From: Apium graveolens
Taxonomy: Eukaryota; Streptophyta; Magnoliopsida; Apiales; Apiaceae
Assembly (NCBI RefSeq): GCF_009905375.1
Contig: NC_133657.1
Span: forward strand, 48,639,231 to 48,703,230
DNA: 64,000 nucleotides
Direction: 5' to 3'
Shown here: positions 32,654-42,960 of the stretch, in pieces
Numbering within the stretch: position 1 is the first letter of the stretch
How the letters are laid out: each line of letters starts with the position of its first letter
Translations under genes and position numbers: made by a program
Notes under the pieces: generated by a model
The model's input: only the letters and a program-made list of their open reading frames with translations
Databases searched by the model: none
What the model was told of the DNA's origin: nothing

Positions 32654-33795
32654 ATGGCACCAAAGAGAAGAAATAATTTAGGAGAGGATGGTACCGAGAG
32701 CTGTACGAATTTAACGATTATCCAGATGTTGGGACTGATGCAGCAGCACATGTTACATCTTACGCAGCAGCAACAACAGCAACAGCAGCAGCACCACCTG
32801 CAGTGACTTTTAAGCAGTTTCAAGCATTGAAGCCACCTGAGTTCAAAGGAAGTGCTGATCCTGTGGAAGCTAACGCATGGCTCAAGGAGATGGAAAAGGC
32901 TTTTGAATTAGTCAGAGCAGGAACTGAGCAGAAGACCAAGTTTGCAAGCTACTTTTTGAAGGGCGAGGCGAACTATTGGTGGGAATCCACGCGAGCATTG
33001 GAAGGAGGTGAGTTTATAACTTGGGAGAGATTCACAGAGTTGTTCCTGGAAAAGTATTTCCCGAGGTATATGAAGAATCAAATGGAGATTAAGTTCTTGA
33101 ATCTGACCCAGGGTGATCTTACTGTGGCTGAGTACGAGGCTAAGTTTACTGAGTTAGCAAGGTTCGTGCCAGACCAGGTTGATACGGATGAAAAGAAAGC
33201 CAGAAGATTTGAACAGGGATTGAAGTTTTGGATTCAGAACAGAGTGGCCATGTTTGAGTTGACTTCATATGTGGCAGTGGTTCAGAAAGCAATGGTGATC
33301 GAAAGTAGGAGTGACATGTCTCAGAAAGGAAAGGATAGGAAGAAAAGGAAAATGGAAACCTCAGAGGGAGGTCAGCAGTCAAGTAATTTTCAGGGCCATT
33401 TCAACAAAAGACCAGGATTTCAGGGTAATAGGAATGTGGGATTCAAGAGACAATAATCAGGAAATGGAGGACAAGGCAACCGTTTTCAGAATTCAATTCA
33501 GCAGAGGTCCAATCGTCCACCAATGCCAGATTGCAAGTTTTGTGGCAAGAAACACTCTGGGATTTGCAAAGCTAATTATGTGTGCTACAAGTGCAATATG
33601 AAGGGACATCATGCACATGAGTGCCGCAATCAGATGCAAGAAGTTACGTGTTTTCGATGTGGGAAGACAGGACATTATTCCAACAACTGCAAAGAGCAAG
33701 CACAAAGTGTAAATGTTCCAAGGATTGCAGGACCATTATCTCAAGGTGTGCCAAGGATTGAAGGAGCACCAGTCAAGAACCAGCCAAAAGCTAGA
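32654..33795 (+). pseudogene. C gag (chromovirus), frameshift and one stop
   Basis: Starts MAPKRRNNLGEDG at 32654. A glutamine run (about 32760-32790) is followed by a frame change: the body of gag (VTFKQFQALKPPEFKG onward, about 32803) is in another frame, so an indel lies in the CAG/CAA repeat. The retrotransposon Gag domain contains ANAWLKEMEKAFE and YFLKGEANYWWE. An in-frame TAA is at 33454. C-terminal zinc region: [12 protein letters not shown] (no His-type spacing), [14 protein letters not shown] and [14 protein letters not shown]. Gag packages the RNA into the particle. Slippage in the Q repeat could be recent, but programmed shifting cannot be excluded from sequence alone. Confidence 0.9.
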
Positions 33796-36700
33796 ACATT
33801 CAATATGACTATGCAGGATGTTGTTCAGAGTTCTGACGTGGTTGCAGGTACGCTTCCAGTCAACTCCGTAGATGCTAAAGTTTTATTTGATTCTAGAGCT
33901 ACAAGATCATTTATTTCTCAAGATTTTGTCGATAAACTGCATTGTGAAGTTAAGTTGTTAGAACAAGCATTAATGATAGAGCTAGCTAATAAGAATCAAG
34001 TTTTCGTCGACCGAGTGTGCCCGAGGTGTGATATTGAGGTAGGAGGACATCATTTCTATGCCAACTTGATACCTTTTAAGTTGGGAGAATTTGATGTTAT
34101 TTTAGGAATGGATTGGTTGTCAGAAAATAAAGCCCAGATTGATTGTAAGAATAGGAAAGTAAGACTTCAAACTTTGGATAGTAAGAAGAAAGTGATATTT
34201 CGGGGGAATAAGCAAGAGAAGAAGTTCTTAACGATCGCTCAAGTAAAGAAGTTATTGCGTCAGAATTGTGAGGCGTATTTGGCCCATGTGCTAGACACCA
34301 GCAAAGAAGTTCCAGCACTAGAAGCGATTCTAGTTGTCAACGAATTTTCAGATGTCTTTCCAGACGATCTACCAGGATTACCTCCCGATAGAGAAATTGA
34401 GTTTGCGATTGATCTAGCACCCGGAACAGAACCAGTTTCTAAAGCTCCGTACCGAATGGCACCAGTGGAGATGAAAGAATTGGCAACTCAACTACAAGAT
34501 CTTTTAGAGAAAGGAGTTATAAGACCCAGTGTATCCCCATGGGGCGCACCAGTACTATTTGTCAAGAAGAAGGACGGAAGTATGCGGTTGTGTATCGACT
34601 ATCGAGAACTAAATAAGCTGACCATTAAAAATAAGTACCCGTTGCCGAGGATCGATGATTTGTTTGACCAATTGTGAGGCGTTGTATGGTTTTCTAAAAT
34701 AGATTTAAGATCCGGATATCATCAACTGAAGATCAAGCCTGACGACATTCTGAAGACCGCATTCAGAACTAGATATGGGCATTATGAGTTTCTAGTGATG
34801 GCATTTGGATTAACCAACGCACCAGCAGCTTTCATGGATCTGATGAATCGAGTATTCAAGAAATATTTGGATAAATTCGTGATCGTGTTCATAGACGACA
34901 TCTTGATCTATTCTAAAACAGAAGAGAAGCATGCAAAACATTTGGGGATAGTTCTGGAAATACTGCGACAGGAGAAATTGTACGCAAAGTTTTCCAAGTG
35001 TGAATTTTGGTTAAAAGAAGTACGATTTCTTGGGCACGTGATTAGCAATAAAGGAGTGGAAGTGGATCCGGCAAAGATTGAAGCCATAATCAACTGGGAG
35101 AGGCCAAAGACACCAACAGAAGTGCGAAGTTTTATGGGACTGGCAGGTTACTATAGGAGATTTGTGCAAGATTTTGCAAAGGTAGCTACGCCATTGACAA
35201 AGCTCACCAGGAAGAACCAGAAATTTGAATGGGATAAGAAGTGTGAGGAGAGTTTCCAAGAATTAAAGAATAGATTAGTATCTTCTCCAGTGCTAGTCTT
35301 GCCAGATGATCAAGGAAATTTTGTAATTTATAGTGACGCATCGTACAAAGGACTGGGATGTGTTTTGATGCAGCATGATAAGGTGATAGCCTACGTTTCA
35401 AGACAGTTGAAACCACATGAAGAAAAGTATCCAATGCATGATCTAGAATTGCCAGCTATAGTGTTTGCATTGAAGATTTGGAGGCATTATCTTTATGGGG
35501 AAAAGTGCGAGATCTACACGGACCACAAGAGTTTAAAATATATCTTCACCCAGAAGGAATTGAACATGAGGCAGAGAAGATGGCTAGAATTGATCAAGGA
35601 CTACGACTGTACTATCAACTATCATCCAGGCAAAACAAATGTGGTGGCCGACGCTCTAAGCAGAAAAGAAAGGTTAAACATGATAACTTCATCCGAGGAA
35701 TTAATCAGGGAATTTGAGAAGCTGGAAATAGAGGTTAGTATTCCAAGTATGTCTACAGAGGTATTGTGTGCAATGTCTTTTCAACCAGAATTATTAGAGA
35801 AAATAAGAAGATGTCAAGAAGAAGTAATGAGGCATGAACGAGACAGTTTGACAGGAGAAGAAATAGAGAGTCAAAAGGATGATAAAGGGATATTAAGATT
35901 TTCTTCCAGAATATGGATACCCAACATAGCCGAGCTGAAAGATGAAATTCTTCGAGACGCTCACAACTCCAGATACTCAATTCATCCCGGAAGTACGAAG
36001 ATGTATAGAGATTTAAGAGAAAACTTTTGGTGGCCAAGCATGAAGAAAGAAATTGTAGAATGGGTAAGTAAGTGTTACACTTGCCAGCGAGTCAAAGCGG
36101 AACATCAAAGGCCCAGTGGACTGATACAACCATTGGACATTCCAGAATGGAAGTGGGAGCATATCGCGATGGATTTCTTAGTTGGATTACCGAGGACCAG
36201 GGCGAATCATGATGCTATTTGGGTTATTATCGACAGATTGATGAAGTCACTGCATTTTCTTCCTATCAACGAAAGATTCTCAATGGATAAATTGGTTCGG
36301 TTATATCTTAAGGAAATTGTGACCCAACATGGAGTTCCAGTATCCATAGTTTCAGACAGAGATCCTCGATTTAACTCAAGATTTTGGAGAAGTTTTCAAG
36401 ATTGTCTCGGAACGAAGCTGAACATGAGTACCGCGTATCATCCGCAGACGGACGGTCAAAGTGAAAGGACGATTCAGACTATTGAAGATATGCTGAGGGT
36501 ATGTGCACTAAATTTTGAAGGGAATTGGGACGGGCATTTGCCATTAGTTGAATTCTCCTACAACAACAGCTATCATGCCAGCATTGGGATGCCGCCTTAC
36601 GAAGCCTTATACGGGAGAAGATGTAGATCTCCAATATGTTGGGAAGAAGTTGGTGAGAGAAAGATTTTGGGTCCAGAATTGATCCAGCAGAAAAAGGAGA

Positions 36701-37209
36701 AAATAGAACTCATTCGGAAAAGATTAACAGCAGCTCAAGATCGTCAATGTAAATATGCTGATCCTGTCAGAAAGGATATGGAATTTGAAGTTGGTGAAGC
36801 AGTGCTATTAAAAGTTTCTCCTTGGAAAGGTCTATCAAGATTTGGGAAGAAAGGAAAGCTGAGTCCGCGTTATGTTGGTCCTTTTGAGATTTTGAAGTGT
36901 GTGGGAAAGGTTGCTTATGAATTAGCGATACCCCCTCACATGCAGCATATTCACAACGTGTTCCACGTGTCAATGTTGAAGCGTTATTTGCCTGATTCGA
37001 ACCATGTGATAGAATACGAGCCAATCGAGATTCAACAAGATTTGTCTTTTGTAGAGCAACCAGTGCAGATTTTAGATAAGAAAGAAAGAGTACTTAGGAA
37101 TAAGTCTGTATCTTTAGTACGAGTCTTGTGGAGGAATCCTAAGGTTGAAGAGTCGACTTGGGAGTTGGAAAGCGAAATGCAATCCGAGTATCCTCATTTG
37201 TTTTCCTAG
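33796..37209 (+). pseudogene. C pol: protease, RT, RNase H, integrase, chromodomain-like tail
   Basis: The frame continues from gag with one stop, TGA at 34675 inside the RT (just before [14 protein letters not shown]). Protease motif near 33889 reads FDSRATRSF: the usual DSG is changed to DSR, which should impair cleavage. The RT active site is FIDD near 34894. RNase H follows ([31 protein letters not shown]). The integrase has an HHCC region (about 35960-36090), AMDF and [12 protein letters not shown], and E in GQSERTIQT. The C-terminus ([28 protein letters not shown]) resembles the Tekay/Del chromodomain, thought to guide insertion to heterochromatin. The stop at 37207 lies close to the PPT. 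Confidence 0.93.
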
Positions 37210-37235
37210 GCTGATTCTGAGGACAGAATCCTGTT

Positions 37236-37248
37236 AAGGGGGGAAGGA
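37236..37248 (+). other. C polypurine tract
   Basis: AAGGGGGGAAGGA immediately before the 3' LTR. Confidence 0.9.
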
Positions 37249-40200
37249 TGTAATATCCGGAAAAATTATGTGAATATTATATGTTAAATAAATAAATATT
37301 GTGTGTTTTATAAATTTAAAGTAATTGTTGCTATGATATGAGATGTTATAACTGTTATGTGTGTTTTTGTGCGGGCCAGAAATTTTTTTCGATTGATTAA
37401 AAATATGTTTAAATTGTAATTATAAGAACTTATTTGCAATCGGGACGCGTATTATTAGCATCTTTATTAAGATACCTGTTTTATTTGATTTTATGTGGGT
37501 TTGAATGTATTTTACGTGTTTTCGGGATTTTCTGGTAATTTAGGGATCGTTTTTGTTTTTCAAAAATCAACGGACCGGGACCCCACCGGGACGACAAACC
37601 CCACAAAATCGATGTTTTTATTTTTATAAAATTATTCGTACTTCAAATACCCTTTATTTTTGGTATTTTTGAATTATTCACAATTTTTGGGAATTTTGAC
37701 ATTAATTTTGTATTTTATTGTTTTTAAAATTATTCCCCGTAATTATTATTTTGGGGCCCTATTATTATAATTAAAGGATAAAAACACCCTTAAATAATTT
37801 TGGGGATATAATTTGTTGTACGTATAAATAGCTGATTACTGATTTATCTATTTATTTTTATTTTATTAAAAATTCAGAAAAAAAAATAGGAAAATCATAA
37901 TTGGGGATTTAGGGTTCTAGGGTTCGTTCTTGAGCCAATTCGATCGATTGGTTCCTCTGGAGGCATCCGTTTACAACGATTTCAATCCCAAATCAAAGCC
38001 GAAAGCACAGCCGTTATTTCGATACAAATATCACGAACTGAGGTTCAGTTTTTAGAAAAAAACGTTGTTCTTCGTTTTGTTCGATTTAGGTCTTTACTAT
38101 CTGTTGATTTTCGTTTGATTTTGATGCTTGAATTAGATTCCTAGGATGATTCTGAACTTATTCGTATATAAAAATGTAGCAAACGATCACTTAATTAGGT
38201 AGTACAAATTCGTTTTAAGGATCGAATTTTTGATTGAATTCTCTGCTTTTCTTGTTGATGATTTGATGATTGTGAATACACGAATGACTTCCTGAGATTG
38301 TAGGCTTCGTTTTTAGCTATAGGAGGTTGGATTTGGTTGATGTTGGGCAGCTCGTCGGAAAACCGGCGAGTTCGCCGGTGTTTGAGCGTTAATCGACCGG
38401 ACCTGTGTGTTTTCCAGGCGATTTCATGTCGTTTTTGACTGGTAAACAAACCCAGTAAGTGTTGTAGTGCTAAATGGTTGATGCTGGATTCGATGGGACT
38501 GTGTTGGACTGGAAAAGGGCCACGCCGGAAAATTTCCTGGCGACCGGAATCTGGAAATTCCAGAAACCGGCGGGAATTTTCCGGCCACATTCATACAGAC
38601 CCGTTAGGGTTCTTGCAGGACCCGGAAACCCAATACCCTTGACCCGGTTTTGATTTTTATTCCCCAAACCCCAGCCCTAAAAACTTGTTTGTGGGATTTT
38701 CTGTTTTATTTATTTTAAAAATTCATTTTCTATTTTTGAAAATCATTTATTTAATTTCAAAAACCATTTAATAATTATTTTAAAATTCTAAAAATTATGT
38801 ATTTAATTATTTTAAATTCTAAGAATTATTTTCTTTAATTATTTTCAAAAATACCATTTGATTTAATTATTTATAATTCATTTTAGTTAATTATTTATGA
38901 ATATAATTAATTGATTTAAAATTAATTAATCAATTAATTTTATTTATAAATAGTTAAATAAATGTAAATTATTTATAATTCATTCAAATAATTCCTAAAA
39001 ATTATTTTTTTAGGTTTTAAAAATTATATTTTGGTATTTAAAAATCAATTAATATTATTATTAATTGATTTAAATCTATTTATTCCTTATTTTATTCATA
39101 ATAATTAAACTGTTCGTCCGTTTAATACGAACCGAACGCGTACAGACTCAGAAAAATATTGCGCTTCCAATAAAAATACTTTTGAGACCTAATTTCTTTT
39201 GTATTGCAATGTCATTTGATTTGTGAATCAGTTTGAGTCGGTATTTGATCGGTAAATGCTAATATTGATCTGATTTTCATTTTAAACGCCCTAGGACCTA
39301 TCTTTTAATGATCTGACTTATGTGTTACATGAAATACGTAATTATGTGTTATACGAATACCATGATTACGTGTTACGTGATATACATGCTATCTGTTACA
39401 GTTTTAAAATGCCATGCTAGTTATAAACGATCGGGTAGATGTTAAGGCGTATAGTTATGTCGATTGAGTTTGGTCTATCAATTAAGATAGTTCTTTTGTT
39501 TATAGAATCGAGTAGCAAGGAGTGCAGTCAAGTGTTAGACGGAGATAGTAGCTAGCATCTATAAGCAGAGTTATAGTAAGAGGTTATCGAGCATACCAGG
39601 CAAGTACCCTAACTTCACTTATCGTTCAAGTGATGTTCATTTCGAACTATATTATGCAAGTATTCTCCCCTATTCTAAATTCAGAATAGTTTATTATTTT
39701 ACATATTCAAATATAAGAACTGGTTATAAATACTTTGATAGCATATTGAATATCAATATTCCTATATTTATTTACATTCTCGTATTCTAGCAATCATTCT
39801 GCTAGAACCAACCTTTTGATTCGATAGATAGTTAATAACTATACTATCCAGATATACTCTATACAGTGAGACTTTGAATTGAGATTAGCGAATAACTAAT
39901 TGTTTTAGTTATTTCACCATCAGTTGTTGAGATAACTCCGGACCATGTGACATGGGGAGTTGAATAGAGAAGGATGTCATTGATTCGACTCCTTTAATCA
40001 AAAATTGTTTCGTGAATTGATTCTCGGTTAGCATAAGGGGCCGAGGCACCGGTCCACTGTGAGTTATTATACGAAAGTGTAATATCTTGCTAGGCGAATA
40101 TATGCCTTCTTCATGGATATCCAATAGGTACGGTATGGCTGCGGGATATCGATACCTATATTTACGGTATGGCTGCGGGATACCGGTGTTATTTCATGAC

Positions 40201-40703
40201 CGATCATCAGGAACAGCATAGTGCATAATTGTGTTTTATTAAACTGTCGCTTAAACTTTAAAGTCTATATCAGCTTCTGATTTTACTCAGATATTGTTAT
40301 TGTTGTTCATATACAAACTTTATACTGCTTTCTGAGCATTTCTTTCGCTCATACTTGTTTATTATTCTAATATTTCAGCTAAGCCAGAGCAGGCTTGAGT
40401 CCCAAGTTTGATCAGAAGTCGAGTGCTTGTAACTAGTTTGGTGTGTTTTTCAGGTAGACAGTTTGGGACGCTTAAATAGTATAAAGGTTTGTAATAAAAT
40501 TTGAATATGTTGTAAAACTAATTAGACTTATGGTTTGTAATAACAGTTGGTTTGTATTAGTGCCTGTTCCATACTATAACCTGTGATCGATCCAGTTGCA
40601 TGCAAGGGGTCATATTTATTATATTATTCCGCTGTGATTATTTCATTTTGGTTTATTGGCTAGTGACCCCCAAATCTAGACCCCGGGTTTGGACGCCGTC
40701 ACA
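37249..40703 (+). repeat. C 3' LTR, 3.46 kb
   Basis: Same structure as the 5' LTR and 5 bp shorter. TATAAATA at 37823, CTATTCTAAATTCAGAATAG at 39670-39689, 34-bp repeat pair at 40129. No gene. Confidence 0.95.
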
Positions 40704-40757
40704 CAGGTTGTTAATCCACTATTATGGCCATGTATATTTTAATTATATGTTTGGATC

Positions 40758-40816
40758 CCACGTGGTTTAATCGTGGTTAATTTCTGTTTTGGTTTCCACG
40801 TGGTTTAATCGTGGTT
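40758..40816 (+). repeat. Two copies of CACGTGGTTTAATCGTGGTT
   Basis: Copies at about 40759-40778 and 40797-40816, 38 bp apart. Each contains CACGTG, a G-box core. Confidence 0.8.
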
Positions 40817-41030
40817 GTAATTTACACGAGGGTTGATCGTGTTAGAATAGATTTTACAAAATAAGTTTTATATTAGATCGATTTTTTTTGTAATTGTTCC
40901 GGGTATTTTGTAATAGTTATGTGCGATCGGAAATCAATTTCGGTAGTTTTCTGTTCCGCTGTGCGATTACAAGGGGCTGCTGTTGGTGTTTGGATCGAAC
41001 AAAATCAAAACAAAACTCACAGAAAAGCAA

Positions 41031-41135
41031 CAGGCGCGCGTGCTGCAGCCGCTGCGGCAGCTGGGGCTGCTGCGGGAGCTGGGGCTGCTGGGGCTGTTGG
41101 GGCTACTGGGGGCGTCGGGGCGCGCTTGGGGCAGA
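41031..41135 (+). repeat. GC-rich imperfect CTGGGGCTG repeat
   Basis: Successive CAGCTGGGGCTGCTG-like units in otherwise AT-rich sequence. It gives artificial Ala- and Leu-rich open frames in several phases. Confidence 0.7.
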
Positions 41136-41537
41136 ATTTTTTTGAGAGCTGGATTTTTTTTTCAAAGGCCATAATAGTGGAAAATTTATTTTAATTTTTT
41201 CTATTAAATTTTTAATTATTGCTTTAATTTATTGATTATGTGTATCGTTAATTATGTGTGTAATTCCTTTAAAATTGCATGTTTAACTTAATTAGGATGA
41301 CATGGACATAAATTTTATTTATTTCTTTGATTAAATGTTATATGTTGTTAAAATTATGTGTGTATTTTGAATGCATGATTAGACATAATTATAATGACAT
41401 AGGACCCCATTTAATTTTAAAATTCCTCAATTTTAATAAAAAATTCTAAGTGGGAGAGGGAAATAATATGAAATCCCATGGTCTCCATTATTGGTTGTAG
41501 GTAATTTAACATAAAGACGAATATAAATTATATATAC

Positions 41538-41992
41538 GTCACCCATCGTGGCATGTAATTTATGGTGTCTAGAATGTTATAGAAATTACTAGAACAAACT
41601 TCTTAAATTAATAAATTTTGAAAGGAATAAATACGAATTTTCTTTATTTCTGATTTGGGGCGATCTTGTCAAAAACGGGTTCATTGAACTTCTAAGGCTG
41701 TGGGTTTTAAGCGAGACCGATGTGACTCCTCCATTACTTGGAAATCAAACCATTGATGAATATTGAATTGAAGTATTCTATTCAAGGCAAAATTACGAAT
41801 ATTGGAAGATATACATGCCACCCATCGTGGCGTACCAAGTTCCATAGATTTCAAATAATTTAAGATTTGATGATGGTATACACTTAGCTATGAAAAATAA
41901 TATAGTCCACCCCAATGTGGCATATTGTTTAGTAATAGGACCGAAGTAATAATTAAACAAAATTAGGTGGTATACATGTCACACATCATGGC
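41538..41992 (+). repeat. Four dispersed small hairpin motifs (GCCACCCATCGTGGC type)
   Basis: Copies at 41538-41552, 41817-41831, 41907-41920 and 41978-41992. The second is a perfect 5-bp stem (GCCAC/GTGGC) with loop CCATC. The others keep part of the stem. Three are preceded by TATACRT-like sequence, and two are followed by GTACCA. Confidence 0.7.
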
Positions 41993-42121
41993 GTACCAGA
42001 AGCTTATGGTGTTTATATGTTAGTGCATTAAATTTTAATAATTGTTAGAGGAATCAATAAATCTTAATAATTAATGCACCCTTATTTATGTGATGTTTTT
42101 ATGCATGATTCTCAGGATAAA

Positions 42122-42960
42122 ATGGGTTTTAATCCACTATTCACCATACTTAAGGATAACAAACTTACCAGACCTAACTATATTGAATGGAAACGAAATT
42201 TGGACATTGTGTTGACTGCTGAGGAGTACAAGTTTTGCACTTATGAACCCAAGCCTGAACAGCCTGGTGTTGATGCTCCTGAAGATGAGAAAGAGTATTA
42301 TAAACGGTGGATTAAGGCTGATGAGATGTCGTGATGTTATATTCTGGCAGCAATGTCAGGTGTTTTGCAGCATCAGCATCAGTCGATGGCCACTACTTCG
42401 GATATGCTCTTTAATCTCAAGGAACTTTTTGGAGATCAGAATAGGGCTGCTAGGTAAGTAGCCATGAAGGCTTTAATGAACACTCAGATGGCTGAAGGCA
42501 CACCTGTAAGGGATCATGTTCTTAAGATGATGTCTCATCTGAATGAGATAGAGATCCTTGGTGCTGAACTTGACGGGGAAACCCAGATTGACATTATCCT
42601 TATGAGCTTGTCCAAGAGTTTTGAGCAGTTCCGCTGGAATTACAACATGAACAAGAGGCAGTATAGTCTCGCGGAATTGCTGACAGAACTTCAGGCAGCT
42701 GAAGGATTATTTCGGCAGAGTGTTCAAGTGAATGTGGCTGAGAAAGGTTCTTCCTCTAAGCCGAAAGGTATTAAGAAGAAGAAAAAGGCTCAGACACAGA
42801 AAGCTGTGAAGGCAGTGGGAGTTCAGGGTGGTGTGAAAAAGCCTAAGGGAAAGTGCTTCAGATTCAAACAGTCAGGTCACTGGAAACAGGATTGTCCTCT
42901 TCCTAAGAAGACAAACAATACTGGTATGTCTCTTTCTCTAGTTACAGAAACATTTATAGC
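42122..42960 (+). pseudogene. F gag, broken
   Basis: Start MGFNPLFTILKDNKLTRPNY at 42122 (an upstream Met at 42074 is in frame but less likely). A UBN2-type copia Gag domain follows (YIEWKRNLDIVLTAEEYKF, AEGTPVRDHVLKMMSHLNE). Lys-rich tail, then a damaged zinc knuckle CFRFKQSGHWKQDC (second Cys changed to Phe). Stops: TGA at 42332 (TCG TGA, consistent with CGA to TGA) and TAA near 42457 (consistent with CAA to TAA). Gag would form the particle. It continues into protease in the same frame until a frameshift near 43030. Confidence 0.88.

Larger units (their letters stand above)
28733..40703 (+). mobile_element. C: near-complete Tekay-like Ty3/gypsy chromovirus
   Basis: 11,971 bp, with duplication CAGGT at 28728-28732 and 40704-40708. 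LTRs are 28733-32192 (3460 bp) and 37249-40703 (3455 bp); they look nearly identical. PBS 32196, PPT 37236-37248. Gag-pol lies in essentially one frame, in the order gag, protease, RT, RNase H, integrase, chromodomain-like tail. The structure is complete, but the proteins are broken by two stops and one frameshift. It is the innermost, hence youngest, insertion of the H>A>F>C line. Confidence 0.96.
40709..42121 (+). other. F leader, right of insertion C
   Basis: 1.4 kb between C and the gag start. It holds a twofold CACGTGGTTTAATCGTGGTT repeat (40759 and 40797), a GC-rich imperfect CTGGGGCTG repeat (41031-41135) and four small inverted repeats (41538-41992). No real gene: the Ala-rich frames at 40919-41194 only translate the GC repeat. 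Confidence 0.75.

Noticed and set aside
40919..41194. Ala-rich 91-codon frame in the F leader
   Set aside because: It translates a CTGGGGCTG minisatellite; equally open in the other phases (Leu-rich, Cys/Trp-rich).
41538..41992. CRISPR-like array
   Set aside because: Four imperfect, irregularly spaced inverted repeats in a plant retrotransposon leader; no regular spacers or cas genes.
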